Shown here piece by piece: positions 38,069 to 53,235 of a DNA stretch of 64,000 bases. Source of the stretch: Salarias fasciatus (lineage: Eukaryota > Chordata > Actinopteri > Blenniiformes > Blenniidae); NCBI RefSeq assembly GCF_902148845.1, contig NW_021941229.1, positions 27,736,314 to 27,800,313 on the forward strand, written 5' to 3'. Below the pieces are notes generated by a model. It was not told where the DNA came from and made no database searches. It saw only the letters and a program-made list of their open reading frames with translations. The translations under genes and the position numbers were made by a program. Positions within the stretch are counted from its first letter, which is position 1, and each line of letters starts with the position of its first letter.

Positions 38069-39126
38069 GCCTACCTGCTGTCCTCGCTCAGTTTGGTCAC
38101 CATGTTGTTCAGGATGTGTCTCGTCTGGTCTTCATAATAACCGTCAAATGTCTTCAGCCAACCTGAGACCAGCAGCAGCGTTAGCAGTAGCATTAGCATG
38201 ATGAGTCAGCACCAGTGTTAGCAGTTAGCAGTAGCATGATGAGTCAGCACCAGTGTTAGCAGTTAGCAGTAGCATGATGAGTCAGCAGCAGTGTTAGCAG
38301 TTAGCAGTAGCATTAGCAGTTAGCAGTAGTGTTGGTAGTTAGCAGCAAAATTAGCAAGTCGTGTTAGCAGTTAATAGTAGCATTATCAGTTAGCAGTAGC
38401 ATTAGCGTTAGCAGATAATAGTACCGTTAGCAGTAGCATTAGCAGTTAGCTTGCCAGGCTGAAAATCCTTCCGACCTCACCAGGGTCGTTGTGCGAATGA
38501 GGAACCAGGAAGACCTCCAGCGGCTGCTCGTCCCACTCGTCGCCGCGGTAACTGATATCAAAGCCCTGCTTCCAGGCGCCGCCGTCCGGGTTGTCGAAGG
38601 CCAGGAGGTCGTAGACGTCCAGGAGCTTCGGACACACAGACCGGTGAAGGACGTCCGCGCAGCACAGATAGCCCGTCTGAAGCACTTAGCATGCTAAGCT
38701 AACCTGCACGCCGTCTGCGCCGTCCTTCAGCTCCTCAGCCAATCGGCAGCCAGGAAGCCGGGGGGCGGAGACTGAGCTGCTGTTGGCCACGCCCCCTGGG
38801 CGGCCCGCTTTACGGTGGACTAAGGAGTCTCGCAGCGCAGCAACCAATCGGTTGTTCTCGCTGAGGAGACCTTCCAACCGGTCAATCTTCTGCTGGAGGC
38901 GGAGCAAGTCCTGAAAGCAGACATCTGATTGGCCCATTTTCTTCAAGAGTCTGACCTGTAGAAATGGAGAAGCGTAACGCACCTGGTCCACCTGTCCAGG
39001 AGGCGTGTCCCCGCGTGGCCGAAGCTCCGCCCTCTGCATCACCTCCAGCATGCGGTAGAGTGACATCAGCGCCACACAGAAAACCCCGCCCACCAGCACG
39101 GCAAAGACACGCCCCCTCTTCATCAC
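28910..39126 (-). CDS. man2a1: MAN2A1 copy 2, alpha-mannosidase II, complete (23 coding exons)
   Basis: Golgi alpha-mannosidase II, GH38, zinc-dependent retaining enzyme committing N-glycans to the complex type. Exons: 38983-39126, 38704-38910, 38481-38625, 38075-38162, 37562-37645, 37347-37474, 37076-37249, 36814-37000, 36316-36493, 35558-35748, 35253-35450, 33667-33781, 33526-33593, 33277-33445, 32752-32988, 32538-32666, 31569-31683, 31352-31485, 31128-31269, 30922-31055, 30650-30844, 30465-30554, 28910-29074. All have GT-AG borders; they sum to 3417 nt = 1138 residues plus stop, close to the roughly 1144 of human MAN2A1. Layout: cytosolic tail, signal anchor (about 9-25), coiled stem, catalytic domain with H160/H162/D164 in HSHNDPGW, predicted nucleophile D276 in AIDPFGHS, H556-H557-D558, and C-terminal [13 protein letters not shown]. 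Exon 2 could also be read through a 72-nt in-frame intron. AATAAA on the minus strand lies at 28702-28707. Confidence 0.97.
29108..30385. repeat. 23-bp ACACACAGACCGGGACCGGG minisatellite, MAN2A1 intron 22
   Basis: Dozens of 23-bp units with ACCGGGACCGGG / ACCGGGACTGGG variants fill the last intron. The array is split by a retroelement 3-prime end at 29794-30119. The equivalent in copy 1 lies outside the window. Open frames of 225-311 residues over it are repeat-derived. Confidence 0.95.
29794..30119 (+). mobile_element. Retroelement 3-prime end with (TTGA)n tail inserted in the minisatellite
   Basis: A 326-bp block begins at TTGTCCTAGGCTTTACTTC, contains the conserved GGGAGAGGGATCCCTCC and GTGATACTGGGCTATAC segments, and ends AATAAATTGATTGATTGA. 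Its flanks are ACACA on both sides, but the target is itself repetitive, so the duplication is ambiguous. The first 75 bp match the sequence at 63925-64000, so the two are the same family. It looks like a 5-prime-truncated non-LTR element or a SINE using such a tail. I cannot name the family securely. Confidence 0.7.
31752..32390. repeat. 26-bp minisatellite in MAN2A1 intron 16 (copy 2)
   Basis: The same 26-bp unit as at 1-455, here with both flanks visible. About 24 units including GTTCTCGTC variants not seen in the visible part of copy 1. Confidence 0.95.
33010..33240. repeat. GGGACAGAGAGACGGA-type minisatellite, MAN2A1 intron 14 (copy 2)
   Basis: Counterpart of 1090-1300 with duplicated sub-blocks. 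Fills nearly all of the intron between exons 14 and 15. Confidence 0.85.
34119..35135. mobile_element. Non-autonomous DNA transposon with long TIRs, MAN2A1 intron 11 (copy 2)
   Basis: Same insertion as 2216-3223, with identical ends and the CAAAG flanks at 34114-34118 and 35136-35140. Small internal differences from copy 1 are visible, including an 8-base T-run change near 34340. Confidence 0.8.
35962..36300 (-). repeat. GGGGCC-type hexanucleotide tract, MAN2A1 intron 9 (copy 2)
   Basis: About 340 bp of CCCCGG units on plus (GGGGCC on the sense strand) with CCCCAGG interruptions. It ends 15 bp from the exon 9 donor at 36316. It is shorter and differently interrupted than in copy 1. Confidence 0.95.
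37650..37860. repeat. GGAGCCACGAGTCAGGAGGG array, MAN2A1 intron 4 (copy 2)
   Basis: Counterpart of 5955-6175. The (GT)n run at 38013-38064 and the TTAGCAG array at 38180-38450 flank exon 4 as in copy 1. Confidence 0.85.
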
Positions 39127-39704
39127 TGTGGCAACAGTTCAGCAGGAACTGAAGGTTTGAGAGGATAAAGTACTGGACTACATAGAATACTCCAAAATAA
39201 AAGTTCTGGATTACACAGTACTTCAGAGTAAAAGCAGTGGATTACACAGAGTACTAACTACAGGACTCGGTATTTCAGTTAAACAGTTCTTCGTTATTTT
39301 TACTGTTATTTCTGATTTCATCCTTTGGTGAAACTTTAATCTGACCTCTGACCTCCAGTTGCTTCGAATAAAATCAAGCAAGACTTGATTAAAAAATAAA
39401 TATAAAAAATCCTGAATTCGTTCCTCCGTCAGAAACTGTCTTCCAACCCCAGATTAACCAGACCGCTGCGGAGCGAAAATTCTGCAAAACTTTTTTAAAT
39501 AGTGAACAGTTTGACTCGGACCTGCTGCTCACTTCCGGCCGGACACGCGCTGCACGCCTCTCTGCAGCCGGTCACGCGCCCTGCGGCTGGTCACGCGCCT
39601 GGCTTCAGATTCCCGGGAAAATAAACTCGAATGATTAATTTAAAAATAAACAAAAACTAAAGTTCGGAAGTTAGTCCGGAGAAGGTGCGGCGCAGACCGC
39701 GGCC

Positions 39705-39775
39705 GCGCATGCGCACGAGGGTTTGTTTTGCTTCCGGTGGTTCAGCTGAATCAGCGCAGCAGCGTGCTGACGTCA
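39705..39775. promoter_or_regulatory. Promoter-like CpG region: NRF1 and CRE palindromes (copy 2)
   Basis: GCGCATGCGC at 39705-39714 and TGACGTCA at 39768-39775, conserved from copy 1. The region between the MAN2A1 start (39126) and the WDR36 stop (40807) otherwise holds short CCAGAACCGAA repeats near 39850, a GC-rich stretch with no recognised exon, and AATAAA on both strands near 40700. Confidence 0.5.
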
Positions 39776-40761
39776 CCACCGGAGCAAGCATAGACGTAAA
39801 CACATAGAGCAGACAGAGAGCAGCGTGTAGAGCCGAGGAGCCGAACCGAACCAGAACCGAACCAGAACCGAACCAGAACAGAACCAGAACCGACCCGGGC
39901 GGACGCCGTACAGCACAGGTCCGGAGGGAGAACGTCCCGGTCGGTTTCCAGCTGAGTTTAGCAGCTTCTTCTGGCTTCTTCTGCAATTTTCACACAATAT
40001 TTGTAAACTGTGAACAGAAATACCGGACAGGAGGCGTTCAGACCGAATCGGTCCCTCGAGAACTCTTCGGACTTTTGTTCTATATTTCCATTAAAACGTT
40101 GACGATCAGAGGAGCTTCACCGGATCTCTGGACGGACGTCTGGCGGCAAGGCTCCACGGGTCAGCCGGAGAAACGGGAACACTCTGAAACGTGTGGAGCG
40201 GCTGGACGGGGTGAAGTCCACCGCAGACCAGAGGACGGGGGGGCATGGGGACGGCAGGTCAAACCGTGGGACGGCTCTGAAAGTCCCGGACAAAACTGAC
40301 TGATCGCTTCTCCACGACCGTCAGCCGGTTTGTGAAAACGAAAACAGCTGAAGGTGTTTAGAAGGAAGACTGCTGGCCCTGCCGGGACCACCCTGGTGTT
40401 CTGGTTCCCAGGTGGATCTTCTCCTGGCGGAGTCCTTCGTCTCCAGACTCCTGGGTTTGCTGAAGGGATCAGTGTTCTGGAACGTTCTCCTCCAGCAGAG
40501 TCCAGGATGAAGATCAACGCGGAACGCTGGACTCCGGGGGAAGCAGCGGTGAGGAGTTCAGGAGGACCCCCCCCCACCCCCAAACCTCCACCCGGACCTC
40601 CACCCAGACCCACACCCAGACCCCACCTCAGCCTGATCCCAGTGCAGCTCCAACAGTCAGTCTGATTGGCCCATGTGGGACACGCCCCCTTGAATTTTAT
40701 TACGTAAAACAATAAATTCAAACAATCTCAGAAGACAGTCAACAGAAAATCAGTCCAGAAG

Positions 40762-40806
<45 letters not shown>

Positions 40807-40808
<2 letters not shown>

Positions 40809-43800
40809 ACAGCAGAGCACTCTTGGTGTATGACAGTAAACACAGGGATTGGTTGAAGGAGGCCCGTAGCTCCGCCCACCCCGCCTCCAGCCGGGCTGAC
40901 AGGCGGCTCAGCGCTTCCATGGCGACGGCGTCCTGCGACACCGAGCGCAGGTGGAGCTGAAAGACAGAGGAAGTGTTGACAAACAGGGCGGAGGACGGCG
41001 GGCGGCGGCGCTGCGTTCTGATTGGCCAACCTTCAGGAACAACGCCAGGTAGGCGTGAGCCAGGTCGAAGTCCCGCCCACTGGCCAGCATGCTGTCAATC
41101 ATGTGGATGAAGGCCCGCAGGAGGCTGTTGGCTCCGCCCCCCTCAGGCGAGAGACAGGCGAGCTCGACGGAGATGGCCGACGGCCCACAATCCTTCAGGA
41201 GGCGCGGCGAGCGCCGGACTGCACACATCGACCAATCAGAGCCGGTTACACTCCGGGTTCATCTGAACGAGACAAACTTCACTGAGACGAGAAGACGAAC
41301 TCACAGGAGCCAGACTCCGCCTCTTCCTCCAGAGCAGTGCTGAACTTCGACCTTTGACCTATCAACGCCGATGACAGCACCTTGGACTAAGACAGGAAAC
41401 ACGATGTCATCGGCGTCCTGCGCTCTGATTGGACGACACCCGGCACACACTCGTCCATTCAGAGGCCTACCTGAGTCTCCTGCTCCGTCGCCGCGGGAGA
41501 CGCAAAGCGAGGAGTGACGCCGGGGACGGTGGGCAGGAAGAAGGGGGCGGAGGGCGGGGCGGAGGGCGGGGCCACCGGACGGTTCCTCCGCTGGACACGG
41601 TAAAGACACACAGACAGCAAACAGTCAACAAACTGTCAACAATCAGTAAACAGGCTGTCAACAAACAGCAAACAGACTGTAAATAAACAGTAAACATTCT
41701 AAACAAACAGTAAACATACTGTAAACAAACAGCAAACAGACTGTAAACAAACAGTAAGCAAACAGTAAACACACTGTCAACAAACAGTAAACACACTGTC
41801 AACAAACAGTAAACAGACTGTAAACAAACAGTAAACATACTGTAAACAACCAGTAAACATACTGTAAACAACCAGTAAACAAACAGTAAACACACTGTCA
41901 ACAAACAGTAAACAGACTGTAAACAACCAGTAAACATACTGTAAACAAACAGTAAACAGACAGTAAATAGCAGTAAACAGACCTTGATCTCCTCCAGGTG
42001 CAGCAGACTTTTCCACCGAGACTCCGGCTGCAGCGACAGAGTCACAAGCTCCGCCCCCAGCTGATCAGCTGACTGGTACACACCCTCAGCTTCCTCTGAT
42101 GTCACTTCCTCCTCGCGGTCGTCCGCGGCGACGCCTGGTAACGTCTCCACGGTGGGCTGGTAGTCGGCCGGGAGGGGGCGGAGTCCCACCGGCCCACACA
42201 GGCTCTTATTGGTCCTGGGGAAGGAGAGCTCCACTGTGATTGGCTGAATCATACAGGGCTCAGTGATGTCATCGAACGCCGCACTGTGATTGGTCCAGAC
42301 CAGAGAAAGATGCCGAGACTGTCCACGTGAGTGGTCGCCATGAAGTCACCAGTGGGAGACATGGACACGCCCACTGGCGCCGTGGACACCAGGAAGCAGT
42401 CCACGAGGCTGAGGACAGAACAGGAAGTGGTCATCATGGGGGCAGGAAGTGGTCATCATGAGGACAGGAAGTACAGCGGGCCGGCCCATTGTCACCTTCC
42501 AGAGGGGAGGTCCCACGTCCGGATGGTACAGTCCATCCCCACGGTAACCAGCCAGCGACTGTCGGGGCTGAACGTCTGCAGGACACACGGAGGCGTGAGC
42601 GCTCGCCTGCTAGCATCGTTAGCATCACTGACACAAAACCCACCATGTCGTTAATGTTGCCATGGTGACCTGCAAACTTCCTGACGACCCGCCGTGTTTC
42701 TATGTCGATGACCACCAGAGTGAAGTCATCCAGCGCTAACGCTAGCATCCCACTGAAACAGACAGAAGCTTCAGCGCAATGCTAACAGCTGTCCCCCGTT
42801 AGCATTTTGCTACCATGCAACTGATTGACCGTCACCTGTCTCTGTGTAGCTTCATGCTAGCAGGCGCAGCGTTTAGCTTTAGCTCCTCCTCCAGCTTCTT
42901 GGTTTTGAAGCGCCAGAACTTCAGCAGCCAATCAGAAGCGGCGCTCACCGTCAGCTGGTTGAGAGTATCCGTGGCGACGCCTCGCACCGCGCCGCTGTGA
43001 GCTGCAGGGGAGGGTTTGGCGTGAACCGCGGGAGACACCGAGACGGCCAATCACTGACGGCCAACGGGAATACGCACCTTTCTCCTCGTCGCCGTAGCAA
43101 CCGCGGTGGAGGCCGGACTGCAGGTTGTAGACGTCGACGCGGCCGCTCGACAGACCGACCACGGCGAAGTTCCCACAGGAAGTGATGTCAACAGCCTGGA
43201 ACGGACAGGAGTCAGGTGACCAGAGCACCGAGCCAGGGGCGGAGCTCCGGGAAGCACGGGCGTGACCGTTACCGTGGCGACGGCATCCCGTCCAACGCCC
43301 GGAGGCTGCAGGTGGTGAGCTCCCATGGTGCAGCGCTGGTAGTTCCACGTCGTGGTTGCTAGGCGACCACGGTGACAGGCCACAATGCCATCCCAGTCCG
43401 ACTGACGAGCGACGGCTGTCAATCAAACAGAAACAGGAAGTCAGCAGGGTGCGGGCGCAGGTGAGAGGGCGGGGCCTGGCAGAGCGCCCACCGGAGGCGA
43501 AGCAAGTGATGGCGGGCAGACGCAGCTCCTCGTAGGACCGCCCCTTTTTCTTCTTCTGCTCCTTCTTCTTGTTCACCGAGCCTGAAGAAAGAAGAGAAGG
43601 AGAGGATGAGGAGGAAGAAGGGAAGAGGAGGAAGAAAGAAGGATGAGGAGGAAGAAGAAAGAAGGATCAAGAGGAAGAAAGAGGGATGAGGAGGAAGAGA
43701 GGATGAGAAGGAGGAAGAAAGTGGGATGAGGAGGGAAAAAGAGGGATGAGGAGGAGGAAGAAAGAGGGATGTGGAGGAAGAAAGGGATGAGGAGGAGGAG

Positions 43801-46636
43801 GAAGAAAGGGGGATGAGGAGGAAGACAGGAAGAGGAGGAAGAAGGGATGAGGAGGAAGAGAGGATGAGGAAGGGGAGGAAGATGGGATGAGGAGGAGGAA
43901 GAAAGAAGGATGAGGAGGAAGAAAGGGGGATGTGGAGGAAGACAGGAAGAGGAGGAAGAAGGGATGAGGAGGAGGATGAAGGGAATCTGAGGAGGCGGAG
44001 GGAGGATCTGACCGTGACCCAGGCTCCGGTTGAATCGCTCGTGAACGGTGGAGAAAGACTGCAGCGTCCCGTCCTGACCTGCAGAGGGCGCCAGCACATC
44101 CAGTAGAGCATCTTCCTCCAGATCAACTCTATTTTTCACTTTTTCAACCTTCAGAGTAAAAGTTCATAATCTGGATGTTGGTATGTTGAATTAGATAAAC
44201 ATGACATTTGTTTACCGGCACTGAGGATGTTTTTCCCGTCGTTGCCATGGTGATGGATGGTGGTGGGAGGGGCACTGTGGCCCTGCCGGCACCGCAGCAG
44301 TCTGGCCCCGCCCCCTTCCTGATCAAAGATCCACACCTGAAGACACAGCAGCTCCTCAGCGCTCCGTCCTCAGAGCGAGGTCGGAGCGCCGGCGTCCGGC
44401 TCTACCTTGATGGCGTTGTCGGCTCCGTTGGTGACCAATAGCGGCTCACCGTGAAGGAAGGTTGCCCCGGCGATGGCCGTCTTGTGGGCGTGTCTGTGCT
44501 GAGTGACCAACTGCCGGCGCTCCAAGTCCCAGAATGCAATGTGGCCCTGAGGACTGCCGGACGCCACGACGGGGGGGCCGTCTGAGAGGGTGGGGCCAGA
44601 CAAGAGGGAGGAGTCATAGAAGAGAGGGAGGGGTCAAGCAGGTCTAGAGTAGAGGGAGGGGCCATACAGGTGGGGGTGGGAGGAGCGACAGACTATTTCC
44701 TGTACCAGTCCTGAAAGCGAGCGAGCTGATTGGTCCCCAGTCCTGTGTGAAGCTCATCAGCGTCTCGTCCAATCGGATGTTGTGGATAATAATGCGACCT
44801 GTTGCCGTGCCAACGCCCACCACGTCCACTGCGGGACTCTGGGAAATCAAGTTAAAGCAAACAGCATCGGTTCAATACGAGGAAATGTACGGGACCAACA
44901 GGAAGTGGTACTGACAGGAAGTGGTACTGACAGGAAGTGGCACTGACAGGAAGTGGTACTGACAGGAAGTGGTACTGACAGGAAGTGGCACTGACAGGAA
45001 GTGGTACTGACAGGAAGTGGTACTGACAGGAAGTGGTACTGACAGGAAGCGAGCTCACAATAAGCGGTACTGACAGGAAGTGAGCTGGCAGGAAGTGGTA
45101 CTGACCTGCTGCAGGACGGTGACCCCTGCTGACCAGCCGGTGAAGGTGTATAGCAGCTTACTGAGGACAAAAACAGGTTCCAGCTGTTGGAACTTAAAGA
45201 ACATGTATAATGTAGTGCAGCCTGGGGGTTAACATGCTAACACGCTAACCTGGTCTTGATGTTCCACAACTGCAGTGCACCCTGGGAGCTCCCCAGCAGC
45301 ACCTTGTTCAGGTAGGTGCTCGGGTGCATCATGGCCGACACGTCGAAGGTCGTCGGGTCAAAGTGCAGCTGTAGGTAAATGTCTGCATGGCAGAGAGAGG
45401 CATGATGGGAAACTGTACAGGTCCTGAGCAGGTGAGTGTGTCCCAAGCCCCGCCCCCTCTACTCACCTCCTCCCTGGACGTCCCACACGATGACATCACC
45501 ACCGCAATCCGCTGAGATCAGCTGATCACCCAGAGGCAGCAGCAGGCGCACGTCATGCTGGTGACCATGGTAACGCCTCACCACCTGAACACAGAGATGG
45601 GCTGGTAACCATGGTAACGCCTCATCACCTTTACACAGAGATGGGCTAGTAACCATGGTAACGCCTCATCACCTTTACACAGAGATGGGCTAGCAACCAT
45701 GGTAACAGTAATGCTGCATTCACACCGAACGCGTCCCGGGCGTCGTCGACGCTTGGGACGCCTCGACGCTGACGCTTGTGACGCTTTAAACACGACGCTT
45801 GACACCGGGTGGTCACAAAGCTCGCGACGCTCGCGACGCTCTTGATGCACGTCAGTTAATTGGCGCGCAGGAGGCTGATTTCTGTTTCCAGCTATGGCGG
45901 ATCGCATCAGGAGAGCGGCTTGGCTTTATTTGTTAAATAAAGCTAGGCCGCGTCGTTGTCGGAAAAGTCGCTATTGGCTGGTCTGCTCCTCTCTGCTCTG
46001 ACTGCAGCGGGGAGCGCTGCTGAGACTGACCGCTTGTGAGCGCTTTGGGACGGGGGAGGGGCTCACACCCGCTGCTCATGGACGACAGCAACGAGACGTC
46101 CTGTCACGTCTCCAGAGCACCGGAGAAAGTTGCTAGATTTGTCGCTAGTTGCTTTTGACAAAAAAACGTCGCCAAGAGGCTTTGGAAAGTCGCCAGATTT
46201 AGCGAGAAAGTCATCAAGTTAGCAACACTGGCCGGCCCGCATCGGTGCTCGGACCACTCGTAGTGACGTAGTACCGGAGGGATCGTCTCTGATTGGTTGA
46301 CGCTCAGCGGCAGCGCGTCGAAAGTTCAGTTTTCCCAACTCTCAAAAAGCGACGCTCACGACGCTCCTGACGCCGGGGATGAGCGTCGTGGGCGTCGACG
46401 CTCGAAACGCTGGAAAAGCGACGCTCATGACGGTCCTGATGCGCCGCCCCGCCGCCCGCCGCTCCACGACGCTCGTCCACCATAGACTTTGCATAGAAAA
46501 GCGCCGCTCACGACGCTTGCGACGCGACCGGTGTGAATGCAGCATAAGAGATCAGCCCTTCACACGGGGAGTGTGCTGCTGGGGGTGGTGTGTGTGGGTC
46601 CTCCTGTCCGGGCTGGCTCAGGTGACCCCTACCTTG

Positions 46637-46667
<31 letters not shown>

Positions 46668-47262
46668 GGGGGTTACAGTTAAAGGTTCTCACCTCTTTGT
46701 TTCGGGCGAAGGCGCTGACGAGTCGCCCGGCAGCGGCAAACACCAACATCCGGTCCGCCGCCAAACATGTGATGTCATCTGGGAGGCTGTCACCTAGGCA
46801 ACCATAAACCGTTACCTCCCAGCAGCCAATCAGAGAGCAGAATGACAAACAGACTGGAAATACTTACTCACAGACACGATGCCCAACCGGCTCACCTGGA
46901 ACACAAAGACAGGATCAGAGCGACGGGTTAGCAGAGCAGCAGGGTTAGCTTAGCAGGGGTAGATTAGCTGGGTTAGATTAGCAAGGTTAGTTTAGCAGAG
47001 TTAGATTAGCTGAGTTGGCTTAGCAAAGTTAGTTTAACAGGGTTAGTTTAACAGGGTTAGTTTAGCAGGGTTAGGTTAGCGGGGTTAGTTTAGCAGGGTT
47101 AACCATCAGACTTCTTACGTTGAACGTGTGGAAGCTGCGGCCGCATGACGTCACCAGGTAGAACTCGCGGTGCTTCAGGTGGAACCGGAGCGCGTGCGGC
47201 ACGTGGTTGGAGTAAATCCCCAGAACCCGGAAGCCGGAGAACAGCGAGCTGCCGGCCGACAT
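40807..47262 (-). CDS. wdr36: WDR36 copy 2 (UTP21-like), 22 exons, essentially intact
   Basis: Nucleolar small-subunit processome protein with two WD40 propellers and a C-terminal Utp21 domain. Exons: 47119-47262, 46872-46895, 46693-46793, 45467-45584, 45250-45382, 45106-45160, 44706-44838, 44406-44581, 44216-44336, 44013-44078, 43492-43581, 43273-43415, 43078-43195, 42836-43001, 42644-42752, 42496-42575, 42301-42408, 41983-42214, 41471-41590, 41305-41386, 41031-41218, 40807-40956. Landmarks: [118 protein letters not shown] and a C-terminal SYTKSALL. The total is one base short of a whole number of codons. The only joint that fails is exon 2 to exon 3, in both copies. About 885 residues, against 895-951 in human. 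The stop codon abuts a (GT)n run. Confidence 0.96.
41610..41980. repeat. AAACAGACTGTAAACAAACAG array, WDR36 intron 18 (copy 2)
   Basis: Expanded form of the 9885-10045 array, more than twice as long, ending at exon 18. Confidence 0.92.
43585..43995. repeat. Polypurine tract, WDR36 intron 10 (copy 2)
   Basis: Counterpart of 11646-12058 with single-base differences only. Confidence 0.9.
44895..45095. repeat. CAGGAAGTGGTACTGA array, WDR36 intron 6 (copy 2)
   Basis: About eleven 16-bp units with TACTGA/CACTGA variants, roughly double copy 1. Lies between exons 6 and 7. Confidence 0.92.
45712..46544. mobile_element. PIF/Harbinger-type element, 833 bp, absent from copy 1
   Basis: TIRs TGCTGCATTCACACCG and its complement CGGTGTGAATGCAGCA, with a 3-bp TAA duplication (45709-45711, 46545-46547). 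Copy 1 has the uninterrupted site (ACAGTAAGAGATC near 13660). TAA-type 3-bp duplications are diagnostic of PIF/Harbinger. A short frame at 45894-46001 starts [16 protein letters not shown] and contains [11 protein letters not shown], resembling the Arg-rich RRYWV segment at the N-terminus of Harbinger transposases. The rest of the coding region is missing, so it is non-autonomous. Many CGACGCT repeats occur in the subterminal regions. It lies in WDR36 intron 3. Confidence 0.9.
46920..47100. repeat. GGGTTAGATTAGCA-type array, WDR36 intron 1 (copy 2)
   Basis: Shorter version of 14045-14342. Confidence 0.85.
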
Positions 47263-47425
47263 GTTCCGGTACCGGGAACAGAGCAGAACCCGAGGAGAAG
47301 CGGCCCAGAACCCGAACACACCGGGGCAGCGTGGAGACAACACACGAGGAGCGCCGGCTTCTGGGTCCGACTGCAAACCACGGCTGCAGCACAGAGGTTC
47401 CGCTCCGGTCCTTCCGGTCCTCTGC

Positions 47426-47909
47426 CTTTTTTTTGTTTTTTTTTAATTAAAAAGAAAACAAACCTATACAAACTCTCGCGGGGGCAAACAGTCAGACAAT
47501 CAAGAAAATAGCACAAGCAAAAAAAAAAAAAAAAAAAAAAAAAGAATTACAGTGGGGTGGGGGGGGGGTCAAACAATCAAACATGGCGCAAGCAAATCAA
47601 CACAAGTTCACGTCAATTAAATCTCCACTGGTCTGGGCCTTCTATCAAATCACAGATCACAGCATATTTTTTTGGGAACAGCACCTGACACTCTTTTCAG
47701 AGACAGAAAATAAAGGTCAAACTGGTTTTTGAAATAGTTAATGGAGTGTGTTTTGTTCTTCCATTTATTACAATGTAAATGATATTTTCCCAGCAGAAGA
47801 ATTATATTGATAACCGTGGATGAAGCTGTCTGGATACGTTTTGTAATATAAAATGTCAGAGAGGTCCAAACTCTCAATATCAATATCATTGATCTTCAGG
47901 GAAATCCAG
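47426..47909 (-). mobile_element. 5-prime-truncated L1-type LINE with 17-bp TSD (copy 2)
   Basis: Same insertion as 14664-15153, flanked by TCCTTCCGGTCCTCTGC at 47409-47425 and 47910-47926. The oligo-T tract is interrupted by a G here, unlike copy 1. Confidence 0.85.
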
Positions 47910-48039
47910 TCCTTCCGGTCCTCTGCTGGCTCTCCTGGCGGTTCTGTGGTTCCGGACTGGATTCAAACATTTAGTTTTCAACAGGAGTTAAATGTTTGTA
48001 ACTTTTTTCAGTATTCAACATGTTTTACAGGTTTCTACA

Positions 48040-48518
48040 AAATCCAACAACCCCAAAACACTTTGGTGGACACGTTATAATCACACATTCACTACGCTGT
48101 GGAACACCAACACATAATATTGTAGCGTTACGACACTGAAGCAAATACTGGGAACTACTTTTTCTTTTGAAATCACTACGCCCAGACGCCATGTTTAGTA
48201 AGTAGTTCCGTCTTAACAATCTTCACATAAACAACTAAATCTCGTAATTTTACTTTAATATTCCACAGCGTAGTGAGTGTGTGGATTATAACGTGTCCAC
48301 CAAAGTGTTTTGGGGTTGTTGGATTGTCTATTTGATGAGTTTGACGAGGGGGAACAAAAATACCGTCCACTTCCATTGTGTCCGTCCTGAAAACCTTCCC
48401 CGACTCACCTCTGGATAAACAACAGCTCGCCTCACAGAAACAGTCAGTCTGCTGCTCTGATGACTGAGGAGTTGTGCTAAATGAGCCAATTTGCCAAAAA
48501 GTCGAAGAATCGCTTTAA
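48040..48518. mobile_element. Older foldback element remnant; empty TTAA site of the copy 1 insertion
   Basis: Counterpart of 15290-15762. Its right end, ATCGCTTTAA, is followed directly by the ancestral flank TTTCTTTAAAAAATTG, giving the pre-insertion sequence for the 664-bp element of copy 1. Confidence 0.8.
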
Positions 48519-48628
48519 TTTCTTTAAAAAATTGTTTTCCTGAAACTCTGGTTTTAATGTGATTTCTCTCTTCACTTTAATTTTCTCAGGCTTTTGAGAC
48601 TCTGAAGGCTTCAGTCTTCACCTTTCTG

Positions 48629-48644
48629 CCTGCAGGGGGCGCTA
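48629..48644 (+). promoter_or_regulatory. CTCF-like motif (copy 2)
   Basis: CCTGCAGGGGGCGCTA, identical to 16541-16556. Confidence 0.4.
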
Positions 48645-49111
48645 TTAGCTTCAAATCAAATAAAGGAGGATCCAGGATGGAGCCCTGAGGAACTCCACAT
48701 CCAATGATGCTTCCTGTTTACACTCAGAATGGTTTCATTCAGGTACAAAACCCAAAACATTTAAAATGCTTCAATTTATGAAACACTCAAAACATTTTAT
48801 TTTTTATTTTATCCAGACATTTATTTTGAAAAACAGCTTAAGATTTAATGATCAAATAATTTATTCTTAAACTTTTTGCAACACATAGAACTTTATTTTT
48901 TACAACTTTTTACAAAAACAACCGAAACGGAAGCAGCGGGTTGTTGACACGTTTCCACAGGACCAATCATCTGTCAGTATTTACAAACAGGAAGTTCATG
49001 CTGCTACAGGAAGTGATGTGAAGCTAAGCTAGGCTGATGGGTGCTTGTGATTGGCTGACGGCGGCGGCGGGAGTGTTCCTGTTGGTCAGTGTCCGTCTCC
49101 GCGGCGGCGCT

Positions 49112-53162
<4,051 letters not shown>

Positions 53163-53235
53163 CGCGGGGTCGGGGCGAGGACGGGAGGCGGGGGCACCGT
53201 GAGCGAGATCCGGCTACTGGAGGGAGGAGGCGGGC

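Noticed and set aside
38911-38982. Reading straight through MAN2A1 exon 1 into exon 2 as one 146-residue exon
   Set aside because: The 72-nt segment is bounded by GTGCGT and TTTCAG, and removing it restores the GQ-x-Q-DLL spacing of mammalian MAN2A1. It is in frame, so retention cannot be excluded.
42249-42437. WDR36 exon 17 read on into [16 protein letters not shown] and a stop, apparently breaking the gene
   Set aside because: A GT-AG intron from 42300 to 42215 joins CTCTG to GACCAATAAG and gives [20 protein letters not shown], matching human in length, so there is no break.
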